Source of the DNA: JALZHR01 sp036389695
Lineage (GTDB): Bacteria; Acidobacteriota; Blastocatellia; Pyrinomonadales; Pyrinomonadaceae
Direction of reading: 5' to 3'
DNA: 18,113 nt
Assembly (NCBI GenBank): GCA_036389695.1
Contig: DASVWG010000223.1
Span: forward strand, 1 to 18,113
Shown here: piece after piece, positions 1-5,991 of the stretch
Layout: the number at the start of each line of letters is the position of its first letter
Position numbering within the stretch: position 1 is the first letter of the stretch
Notes under the pieces: generated by a model
Database searches by the model: none
Told to the model about the DNA's origin: nothing
What the model saw: only the letters and a program-made list of their open reading frames with translations
Program-made: the position numbers and the translations under genes

Positions 1-80
1 GTTCTATGTGCGGCAACCCGCGAAAATATTTTAATGAAAAGACGATGAGAGAGCGTCGTCAAGAACAGGCAACGAAATAA
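1..80 (+). CDS. 3' end of a small Cys-containing hypothetical protein (partial)
   Basis: An open frame enters from the left edge and ends with TAA at 78-80. Its visible tail reads SMCGNPRKYFNEKTMRERRQ followed by EQATK. The Met-Cys-Gly-Asn-Pro-Arg core followed by a basic helix-like tail resembles, from memory, the C-terminus of very small conserved proteins of unknown function with a CxxC-like motif. The two bases before the first full codon (GT) would fit a Cys codon, giving a CxxC pair. The gene ends 18 bases before nuoH, so it could be the preceding operon member. The other two frames of this strand stop earlier (by 34 and 48). No function is claimed; only the last 25 residues are visible. 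Confidence 0.45.
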   Translation, partial: SMCGNPRKYFNEKTMRERRQEQATK

Positions 81-98
81 GTTAACTTATTTTTTTTT
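75..98 (+). terminator. Perfect 18-bp AT-rich palindrome plus T-tract before nuoH
   Basis: Positions 75-92 are a perfect 18-bp palindrome centred on GTTAAC, containing the stop codon of the upstream partial gene. It runs into a T-tract that reaches the nuoH start at 99. The stem is AT-rich, so as an intrinsic terminator it would be weak. It could instead be a protein-binding palindrome or reduce read-through into nuoH. It also means nuoH has no Shine-Dalgarno-like sequence in the usual window. Confidence 0.3.
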
Positions 99-1223
99 AT
101 GGAAACTGCTATTAAAACAATTTTCCCGATTGCGGTTTACAGCATTGCGGTTTTGCTCGCGTTTCAGGGCGTTTTGATGATTGTCGCTTATACGGTGCTG
201 GCGGAACGCAAGGTTCTGGGCTGGATTCAGGGGCGCATCGGACCGAATCGCGTCGGATTCTGGGGCGTTCTCCAGCCTTTCGCCGACCTTCTGAAATTTA
301 TTTTCAAGGAAGATTTGGTTCCGGACAAATCGGTGAAATTCGTCTATTTTCTCGCGCCGATTATCGCGCTGGTCTGCGCGCTGATGCCGATTGTCGTTTA
401 TCCTTTCGGTCCGGCGATTACGACCGTGGACTGGAATTTTCTGCCATACGGCTTGGGCGAAGGCATCCACACGCTGCCGCTGACGATTGCGAATTTCGAC
501 ATCACGGTTTTGTATGTTCTGGGAATTACCTCGGTCGGCGTTTACGGGATTATGCTGGCGGGTTGGGCTTCAAACTCGAAATATTCTCTGATGGGCGGCT
601 TGCGCTCGTCGGCGCAGATGATTTCGTATGAGCTGGCGATGGGCGCTTCGGTTCTGGGCGTCGTGATGATGGCGGGCACTTTGAGCCTGAACGGCATCAT
701 CAACGCGCAATCGTCGCACTGGTCGCGGTGGTTTATCATTCCGCAATTCATCGGTTTTATAGTCTTTTTGATTGCGGCTTTCGCCGAAACGAACCGCGTT
801 CCGTTCGATTTGCCGGAAGCGGAAACCGAGCTGGTTGCCGGATTTCACACCGAATATTCGGCGTTGAAGTTTGCGCTGTTTTTTATGGCGGAATACGTCA
901 ATATGTTCACGGTTTCGGTGATGTGCGTGACGCTTTTCCTCGGCGGATGGTACGTTCCGGGCTTGGGAAGATTCGGCAACTGGCTGGCGGCAAATTTCGG
1001 CTATACCTGGTTTGTGGTCGGCTCGATTCCCTATGCGCTCGTCAGTCACGGCGCATTTTTATTCAAGATTTTCCTTTTCCTGTTTTTGTATATCTGGATT
1101 CGCGGAACGCTGCCGCGTTTTCGTTTCGACCAGTTGATGAATTTCGGCTGGAAATTTTTGCTTCCGCTCGCCATCGCCAACGTGATTTTTACGATTGTGA
1201 TGGTTTATCTGGGAGTTTTTTAA
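99..1223 (+). CDS. nuoH: NADH-quinone oxidoreductase subunit H
   Basis: NuoH (ND1 homologue) anchors the peripheral arm of complex I to the membrane arm and forms much of the quinone-access chamber. The 374-residue protein is highly hydrophobic and carries family signatures: AERKVLGW around residues 35-42, GRIGPNRVG at 45-53, and the acidic quinone-cavity loop AETNRVPFDLPEAETEL at 229-245, followed by AGFHTEYSALKFALFF. It is longer than E. coli NuoH (325 residues). The start is ATG 99, directly after a T-tract with no Shine-Dalgarno. The next gene is nuoJ; nuoI, found between H and J in E. coli-type operons, is absent here and must be elsewhere if the complex is complete. Family assignment is very secure. 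Confidence 0.98.
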   Translation: METAIKTIFPIAVYSIAVLLAFQGVLMIVAYTVLAERKVLGWIQGRIGPNRVGFWGVLQPFADLLKFIFKEDLVPDKSVKFVYFLAPIIALVCALMPIVVYPFGPAITTVDWNFLPYGLGEGIHTLPLTIANFDITVLYVLGITSVGVYGIMLAGWASNSKYSLMGGLRSSAQMISYELAMGASVLGVVMMAGTLSLNGIINAQSSHWSRWFIIPQFIGFIVFLIAAFAETNRVPFDLPEAETELVAGFHTEYSALKFALFFMAEYVNMFTVSVMCVTLFLGGWYVPGLGRFGNWLAANFGYTWFVVGSIPYALVSHGAFLFKIFLFLFLYIWIRGTLPRFRFDQLMNFGWKFLLPLAIANVIFTIVMVYLGVF

Positions 1224-1224
1224 A

Positions 1225-1292
1225 CGATGAACGAGGAATGATGAACGATGAACGGAAGAAAAAATTCATCGTTCCGCGTTCCGCGTTCATAA
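1225..1292 (+). repeat. Heptamer inverted-array hairpin, locus 1 (nuoH-nuoJ)
   Basis: Starting two bases after the nuoH stop, the left array has four 7-mers in register (CGATGAA, CGAGGAA, TGATGAA, CGATGAA; 1225-1252). After a short A-rich loop the right array has four 7-mers of the opposite sense (TTCATCG, TTCCGCG, TTCCGCG, TTCATAA; 1265-1292). The arms can pair imperfectly as one long hairpin that ends ten bases before the nuoJ ATG. Copies vary at a few fixed positions of the unit rather than at random. Confidence 0.85.
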
Positions 1293-1302
1293 TTTGACCG
1301 TA

Positions 1303-1875
1303 ATGATTACACCGCTTTTCTTTCTGTTTGCCGGACTCGCCATCGCCTGCGCGATTTCGTTGGTTTACCATAAAAATCCGCTTTACAGCGCCATTTCGCT
1401 GATTGGCGTTTTGATTTCGCTGGCTTGCGTTTACGTGACGCTCGCCGCGCCGTTTATCGCCGCCGTGCAGATTCTGGTTTACGCGGGCGCGATTATGGTT
1501 TTGGTCGTTTTCGTCATCATGCTTTTGAATCTGGAAGAAGACAAGCCGCTTAATCGCCTGCGATATTTATACGCCGTCGGCGCGGTTTTGGGCTTGGCGC
1601 TGCTGGCGCAGACGTTTTTTATCTTCTACGCCGTCACGAAAACGCCGAATCAGACGCCGGTCGCCGAGCAAGGCACAGGTCTGACGCAGAACCTCGGCAG
1701 AGCGATGTATTCGGAATATTTGCTGCCGGTCGAAATCGTCGGCGTTTTGCTTTTGATGGCGATTGTCGGCGCAATCATAATGTCGCGCCGTCTGGCGCAG
1801 CCAAAGCTGGAGCTCGTTGTCGATAATGAAAAAGCCGAGCGCGGCGGATTGCAGGATTTTGAAGATATAGGCTAA
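1303..1875 (+). CDS. nuoJ: NADH-quinone oxidoreductase subunit J
   Basis: NuoJ (ND6 homologue) is a small membrane-arm subunit next to NuoH, A and K, implicated in coupling quinone chemistry to proton pumping. The 190-residue protein has the expected helices and the signature AAVQILVYAGAIMVLVVFVI, which includes the pi-bulge helix (TM3) region, followed by LLNLEED. Its length is close to E. coli NuoJ (184). I prefer ATG 1303; an in-frame TTG at 1294 would add three residues but lies at the edge of the repeat hairpin. No Shine-Dalgarno is visible because the upstream space is filled by the repeat. nuoK follows after a second hairpin. Confidence 0.96.
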   Translation: MITPLFFLFAGLAIACAISLVYHKNPLYSAISLIGVLISLACVYVTLAAPFIAAVQILVYAGAIMVLVVFVIMLLNLEEDKPLNRLRYLYAVGAVLGLALLAQTFFIFYAVTKTPNQTPVAEQGTGLTQNLGRAMYSEYLLPVEIVGVLLLMAIVGAIIMSRRLAQPKLELVVDNEKAERGGLQDFEDIG

Positions 1876-1878
1876 TTA

Positions 1879-1984
1879 GTCCTTCGTCATTAGTCCTTTG
1901 TCCTTTGCTGATTGAGTTTAATCGAGTTTTAAATTATTGCTCAATAAACAAAGGACGAAGGACAAAGGACAAAGGACGAGTGAC
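1879..1984 (+). repeat. Heptamer inverted-array hairpin, locus 2 (nuoJ-nuoK)
   Basis: The left array is GTCCTTC, GTCATTA, GTCCTTT, GTCCTTT (1879-1906). The right array is AAAGGAC, GAAGGAC, AAAGGAC, AAAGGAC, GAGTGAC (1950-1984). The 43-base loop has a smaller inverted repeat (ATTGAG 1911-1916 with CTCAAT 1940-1945), so pairing can continue inward. The array begins 3 bases after the nuoJ stop and ends 8 bases before the nuoK ATG. The AAGGA within AAAGGAC is Shine-Dalgarno-like but sits rather far upstream here. Confidence 0.9.
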
Positions 1985-1992
1985 TTAAAAAA

Positions 1993-2298
1993 ATGGAACC
2001 GAATTTAGCAACTTATTTAGCACTTTCAGGAATTTTGTTCACCATCGGCGCGGTCGGCGTGATTTATAAACGCAACGCCATCGGGATGTTTATGTGCATC
2101 GAGCTGATGCTGAACGCCGTCAATCTGACGTTCGTCGCCTTTTCGCGCTTTTACGGCGACGTGACCGGACAGCTTTTCGTTTTCATGGTGATGTCGGTCG
2201 CGGCGGCGGAAGCGGCGGTCGGGCTGGGAATCATCATCGCGTTTTTCCGCAATCGCGTTTCGGTCGACGTTGACGACGCGAGTATTTTGAAGAATTAG
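1993..2298 (+). CDS. nuoK: NADH-quinone oxidoreductase subunit K
   Basis: NuoK (ND4L homologue) is a three-helix membrane-arm subunit with two buried glutamates used in proton translocation. The 101-residue protein matches the family length (100 in E. coli). It carries IELMLNAVNL with Glu37 (E. coli Glu36) and MSVAAAEAAVGLGI with Glu73 (E. coli Glu72). Start ATG 1993 follows the locus-2 repeat through a short A-run. Unlike the other Nuo genes here, it is followed immediately (4 bases to the first possible start) by a non-Nuo gene, without a heptamer hairpin. Confidence 0.97.
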   Translation: MEPNLATYLALSGILFTIGAVGVIYKRNAIGMFMCIELMLNAVNLTFVAFSRFYGDVTGQLFVFMVMSVAAAEAAVGLGIIIAFFRNRVSVDVDDASILKN

Positions 2299-2330
2299 TT
2301 GAATGCTAAACGCCGATGTTTTGACATTTC

Positions 2331-2334
2331 AGGA
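2331..2334 (+). promoter_or_regulatory. Shine-Dalgarno AGGA that decides the nucleotidyltransferase start
   Basis: AGGA (within CAGGAATTTGTT) is 7 bases before ATG 2342 and favours that start over the ATG at 2303, which has only a weak GAAGAA upstream. The 2303 start would leave 4 bases after nuoK and add 13 residues. Confidence 0.55.
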
Positions 2335-2341
2335 ATTTGTT

Positions 2342-2938
2342 ATGCACGAAACCTTGCCGTTATCGAGAATTCAGGAAGCCGTGCTTGAATTTCTGCAAGG
2401 GCGTGACGATGTCGTTCTGTTTGGCGCGCAAGCCGTGAATGCTTACGTCAGCGAGCCGCGAATGACGCAGGATGTTGATTTGCTTTCCGTTCGCGCAAAA
2501 GATTTAGACGAAGAACTGCGCGAATATCTGAGCGAAAAATTTCACGTCGCGGTGCGAGTTTGTGAAATCGGCGACGGAAAGGGTTTTCGGATTTATCAAA
2601 CGCGTAAGGAAGGAAACCGGCATTTGGTTGATTTAAGAGCGGTCAGCGAATTGCCGAACGCGGAAACAATTGAAAATGTTCGGGTTTTATCGCCAGCTGA
2701 ACTGATTGCGAGCAAAGTCGTTTCGTATCATTCGCGCAAAGGCAAACCGAAGTCTGGAACGGATTGGCGCGATTTAGCTGTTTTGCTCTTGCAGTTTCCC
2801 GAATTGAAAAGCGAAACAAGTGAAGTCGGAAAGATTTTAGAACGACGCGGCGTTGATGAAAAGATTTCGGACGTTTGGCGCGAAATTGTCGCGAAGGATT
2901 TGCAGGTTGAAGATGAAGACGAGGATTTGATTTTTTGA
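2342..2938 (+). CDS. AbiEii-like nucleotidyltransferase-fold protein
   Basis: The 198-residue product (211 if started at 2303) looks like a pol-beta-type nucleotidyltransferase of the AbiEii / MNT-like group. Visible in order are LFGAQAV (glycine-containing fold motif, residues 26-32), then TQDVDLL with Asp44 and Asp46 as candidate metal ligands, a later VDLR strand that could supply a third acid, and a C-terminal LSPAELIASKVVSYHSR followed by DWRDLAVLL, typical of the helical part of AbiEii proteins. The tail is very acidic. In the AbiE type IV toxin-antitoxin system the toxin is paired with the AbiEi regulator; no such partner is next to it here. It sits inside the nuo operon with no heptamer repeats on either side, suggesting later insertion. 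Substrate and toxicity cannot be read from sequence; housekeeping or orphan status is possible. Confidence 0.75.
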   Translation: MHETLPLSRIQEAVLEFLQGRDDVVLFGAQAVNAYVSEPRMTQDVDLLSVRAKDLDEELREYLSEKFHVAVRVCEIGDGKGFRIYQTRKEGNRHLVDLRAVSELPNAETIENVRVLSPAELIASKVVSYHSRKGKPKSGTDWRDLAVLLLQFPELKSETSEVGKILERRGVDEKISDVWREIVAKDLQVEDEDEDLIF

Positions 2939-2946
2939 AATGATTG

Positions 2947-3540
2947 ATGAGGTTTCTTTTACTAAATCTATGCTTTTTTGTTTTGCTTTTTAGCTCGTGC
3001 GCGGTTAAAAAACCTTGTACTCTAAAACTTGAGCAAGCCCCGGAATTGCGAGGATTAAAGTTAGGAATGATTTTGCAGGAAATTCAAAAGAAATATCCGG
3101 ACGTGTCGCCTCCGAGACAAGCTGGCTACGGTAAATCTTTTTTGTCAGTCGGAACAGCCCAATATCCCGGGCTAGATGAAGTTAAGTATCTTGAAGTTGA
3201 ATTAGTTGATGAGAAAATAGTTAAAATAACTGCTTACTATCCTAAAGACTTGAATTGGACGGCAGAAGAGTTATCAAAACGAACTGCTGAAGTAATGAAG
3301 TTGGATGGAGATTGGGAAAAGTCAGGTTCTTTAGATTATCGCTCGATGTATTGCGGCATTGTTCCAGATGCTTTTGCGGTAAGAGTAGGCATCAAAGCAC
3401 GCGGACTTGATACTGAAAGGCTGCCCTTTGTTGAACTAGAAAATCATTGGGAAAGTTTCAAGCCCGATAGCCGCCAAATAGAAACTGAAAAGGAAGCGAA
3501 TCGCAAGAAAGAAGAACAAAAGCAGATATTCAAACCATAA
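2947..3540 (+). CDS. Putative lipoprotein of unknown function
   Basis: The 197-residue protein has a short hydrophobic N-terminus (MRFLLLNLCFFVLLFSSC) ending in a lipobox-like SSC at Cys18, so it is probably exported and lipid-modified. The lipobox is imperfect, with Phe at -3. After it comes ELRGLKLGMILQEIQKKYP, a pattern like small repeat-type domains of secreted proteins that I cannot name, and a Lys/Glu-rich tail. ATG 2947 is preferred over TTG 2944. The gene is clearly richer in A and T, with codons such as TTA, GAA and ATA unlike the GC-rich Nuo genes beside it, suggesting a different origin. It lies 8 bases after the nucleotidyltransferase and 15 bases before nuoL, so it is probably co-transcribed. 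Function unknown. Confidence 0.7.
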   Translation: MRFLLLNLCFFVLLFSSCAVKKPCTLKLEQAPELRGLKLGMILQEIQKKYPDVSPPRQAGYGKSFLSVGTAQYPGLDEVKYLEVELVDEKIVKITAYYPKDLNWTAEELSKRTAEVMKLDGDWEKSGSLDYRSMYCGIVPDAFAVRVGIKARGLDTERLPFVELENHWESFKPDSRQIETEKEANRKKEEQKQIFKP

Positions 3541-3555
3541 AAGAATTTTAAGCTA

Positions 3556-5892
3556 ATGACTGAAAACAATTTTTTAAGTCTAATAATTTTCGCCCCGCTC
3601 GTCGGCGCGGTTCTGAACTGGATTCTCGGCGGCTGGCTGAAAATCAGAAATGAAACCCTGAGCGGAACAATCGCCTGCGCGGCGGTCGGCGTGTCGTGCG
3701 TCGTGGCGTTTATCGTCGCTTTCGTCGACCACGGCGGCGCGCTGCGGGCAAACGCGCCGGTGCTCGACCATCTCTGGACGTGGATTCAGGTCGGCGGCTT
3801 TCGCGCCGATTTCGGTCTGGGAATGGATAGATTGTCGGGCATTTACGCGTGTTTCATCACGTTTGTCGGCTTGCTGATTCACATTTTCGCGACCGGCTAT
3901 ATGCACGGCGACAAGGGTTTCTATCGCTTTTTCGCCTACCTGAATTTGTTTATGTTTTCGATGCTGACGCTCGTTCTGGCGGATAATTTTCTGCTGATGT
4001 TCGTCGGCTGGGAAGGCGTCGGTTTGTGCTCGTATTTGCTTATCGGTTACTACATTAAACGCGACGAAGCGCGGCGGGCGGCGAAGAAAGCTTTTGTGAT
4101 GAACCGCATCGGCGATTGGGGCGTGCTGATTGGAATGTTTCTGATTTTCAGCTTGACCGGCTCGCTTTCGTTTTACGATAAGACGATCGGCGGCGCGCAG
4201 GTCGAAAGCTCTCTGAATTTAATCGCCGCGATGCCCGCCGATTCGTTTACGTGGGGCGCGATTTTCGCGGGCGGAATTACTTCGATTGCGGTTCTTCTTT
4301 TTATCGGCGCGTGCGGAAAATCGGCGCAGATTCCGCTCTACACCTGGCTGCCGGACGCGATGGCTGGACCGACGCCCGTGTCGGCTTTGATTCACGCGGC
4401 GACGATGGTCACGGCGGGCGTTTATATGGTCGTGCGCTGCAACGGAATTTATCAGAACGCGCCGACGGCGATGTTGATTGTCGCGGTTATCGGCGCGGCA
4501 ACGGCGATTTTCGCGGCGACTATCGGCTTGGCGCAGAACGACATCAAAAAAGTTCTCGCTTATTCGACCGTCTCGCAGCTCGGTTATATGTTTTTAGCCT
4601 GCGGCGTCGGCGCGTTTGTCGCGGCGATTTTTCACGTGATGACGCACGCGTTTTTCAAAGCGCTTTTGTTTCTGGGTTCCGGCTCGGTCATTCACGGGAT
4701 GCATCACGAGCAGGATATGCGGCGCATGGGAAATCTGCGCAAGTATATGCCGATTACGTTTATCACGATGATGGCGGGCTGGCTGGCGATTTGCGGAATT
4801 CCGGTCTGGGCGGGCTTTTTCTCGAAAGACGAGATTCTTTATAAAACTTTTGCCGCGACCAACGCGCCCGCCGAAGCGACGTTTCTGGGCATTCACGTCA
4901 ACCTGATTTTGTGGATTATCGGTTTGCTGACGGCAGTTTTGACCGCCGTTTATATGACGCGAATGATGTGGATGACGTTTTTCGGCGAAGAGCGTTTTAC
5001 GCTCGCTTTGCCCGACGGCGACCACGCTGCGGACGCGGCGCACGCTGAAGAAAACGCTTTCGCTCACGGCGACGCGCACGATGCCGAAACGACGCACGGC
5101 GACGCGCACGCGGCGGCGCATCACGCGCACGACGAGGAACACGACGCGGCGCACGACGACCACGATGACGACGATGAAGAACATCATCACATCGACGAAA
5201 ACTTCAAGCCGCACGAATCGCCGTGGACGATGTGGGTTCCGCTGGCGGCGCTGGCGATTCTTTCGACCGTCGGCGGTTTGGTCGGAATTCCCTACGCGAT
5301 GAGCTCGCTTTTCGGCGCGGGCGACGTGAATGTTTTTGAGCATACGCTCGAACCCGTTATCGCTAAAGTCGGACACAAGGAAGCCGGAACGGATTCGCAT
5401 ACGCCCGCCGTCGAGAAAAAGGAAGTCAAACATTTTTACGCGGCTTCGGAAGAATCGACGACGGGCAAAAACGCCGGCGAGGAAAACGAGCATCCGCATT
5501 CGGCGGCAGAAATTTCGAGGGAACGGCAGCTTGCGCTTTTGTCCGTTGCTTTGGCGGCGATAGGCATCGGCATCGGCTACGTGTTGTTCAGAAATAATCC
5601 GCTGCGGCAGATGCCGAGAGTGCTGGAGCGCAAATGGTATGTCGATGAATTTTACAACGGCTACATCGTCGACCCGCTGAACAGACTTTCGCGCGAAGGT
5701 TTGTGGAAAGGCTTCGATTTAGGCTTTATCGACGGCATCGTCAACGGCGCGGGGCATTTCATCACGGCATTCAGCGGCATCGTCCGCCGCATTCAGGTCG
5801 GATTCGTCCGCAGCTACGCCGCGTTTATTCTGTTCGGCGCGCTGGTCGTGCTCGGTTATTTTATTTATTACGGGTTTAAGCTGATTAGTTAG
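3556..5892 (+). CDS. nuoL: NADH-quinone oxidoreductase subunit L with His/Asp-rich insertion
   Basis: NuoL (ND5 homologue) is the distal antiporter-like proton pump of complex I and carries the long lateral helix. Key residues are present: GWEGVGL with Glu153 (E. coli Glu144), CGKSAQIPLYTWLPDAMAG with Lys255 (E. coli Lys229), then PVSALIHAATMVTAGVY and FHVMTHAFFKALLFLGSG. At 778 residues it is far longer than E. coli NuoL (613). Most of the excess is a hydrophilic loop at residues 487-548 with 15 His, 15 Asp and 8 Glu, plus a second charged segment at about 596-657 before the C-terminal helices. The C-terminus (KWYVDEFYNGYIVDPLNRLS onward) is normal. It starts 15 bases after the lipoprotein gene; nuoM follows a heptamer hairpin. 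Confidence 0.97.
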   Translation: MTENNFLSLIIFAPLVGAVLNWILGGWLKIRNETLSGTIACAAVGVSCVVAFIVAFVDHGGALRANAPVLDHLWTWIQVGGFRADFGLGMDRLSGIYACFITFVGLLIHIFATGYMHGDKGFYRFFAYLNLFMFSMLTLVLADNFLLMFVGWEGVGLCSYLLIGYYIKRDEARRAAKKAFVMNRIGDWGVLIGMFLIFSLTGSLSFYDKTIGGAQVESSLNLIAAMPADSFTWGAIFAGGITSIAVLLFIGACGKSAQIPLYTWLPDAMAGPTPVSALIHAATMVTAGVYMVVRCNGIYQNAPTAMLIVAVIGAATAIFAATIGLAQNDIKKVLAYSTVSQLGYMFLACGVGAFVAAIFHVMTHAFFKALLFLGSGSVIHGMHHEQDMRRMGNLRKYMPITFITMMAGWLAICGIPVWAGFFSKDEILYKTFAATNAPAEATFLGIHVNLILWIIGLLTAVLTAVYMTRMMWMTFFGEERFTLALPDGDHAADAAHAEENAFAHGDAHDAETTHGDAHAAAHHAHDEEHDAAHDDHDDDDEEHHHIDENFKPHESPWTMWVPLAALAILSTVGGLVGIPYAMSSLFGAGDVNVFEHTLEPVIAKVGHKEAGTDSHTPAVEKKEVKHFYAASEESTTGKNAGEENEHPHSAAEISRERQLALLSVALAAIGIGIGYVLFRNNPLRQMPRVLERKWYVDEFYNGYIVDPLNRLSREGLWKGFDLGFIDGIVNGAGHFITAFSGIVRRIQVGFVRSYAAFILFGALVVLGYFIYYGFKLIS
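5014..5199 (+). repeat. Low-complexity His/Asp codon tract in nuoL with 16-bp direct repeat
   Basis: This stretch encodes the 62-residue His/Asp/Ala/Glu tract of NuoL. The 16-base string CACGGCGACGCGCACG occurs twice (5065-5080 and 5095-5110, 30 bases apart, in frame), both encoding HGDAH. This suggests growth by slippage or unequal exchange. The reading frame is intact throughout. Confidence 0.8.
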
Positions 5893-5898
5893 CTCTTA

Positions 5899-5982
5899 GT
5901 CCTTTGTCCTTCGTCCTTCGCCGGTTGAGCGTAAATCATTTACATTCAATCAACGAAGGACAAAGGACAAAGGACAAAGGAC
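5899..5982 (+). repeat. Heptamer inverted-array hairpin, locus 3 (nuoL-nuoM)
   Basis: The left array is GTCCTTT, GTCCTTC, GTCCTTC (5899-5919). The right array is GAAGGAC, AAAGGAC, AAAGGAC, AAAGGAC (5955-5982). The loop contains a nested hairpin: GTTGA (5924-5928) can pair with TCAAC, and GTAAAT with ATTTAC. The last AAAGGAC places AAGGA about 10 bases before the nuoM ATG (5992), so the repeat may itself supply the ribosome-binding site. The unit is the same as at locus 2. Confidence 0.9.
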
Positions 5983-5991
5983 GAAATTATA

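Noticed and set aside
1294..1302. TTG start for nuoJ
   Set aside because: It adds only three residues, lies against the repeat hairpin, and the ATG at 1303 fits the family N-terminus.
4594..5499. Long minus-strand open frame opposite nuoL (about 300 codons)
   Set aside because: It is an antisense shadow with extreme Arg/Val content; the plus-strand NuoL has all family motifs across the same span.
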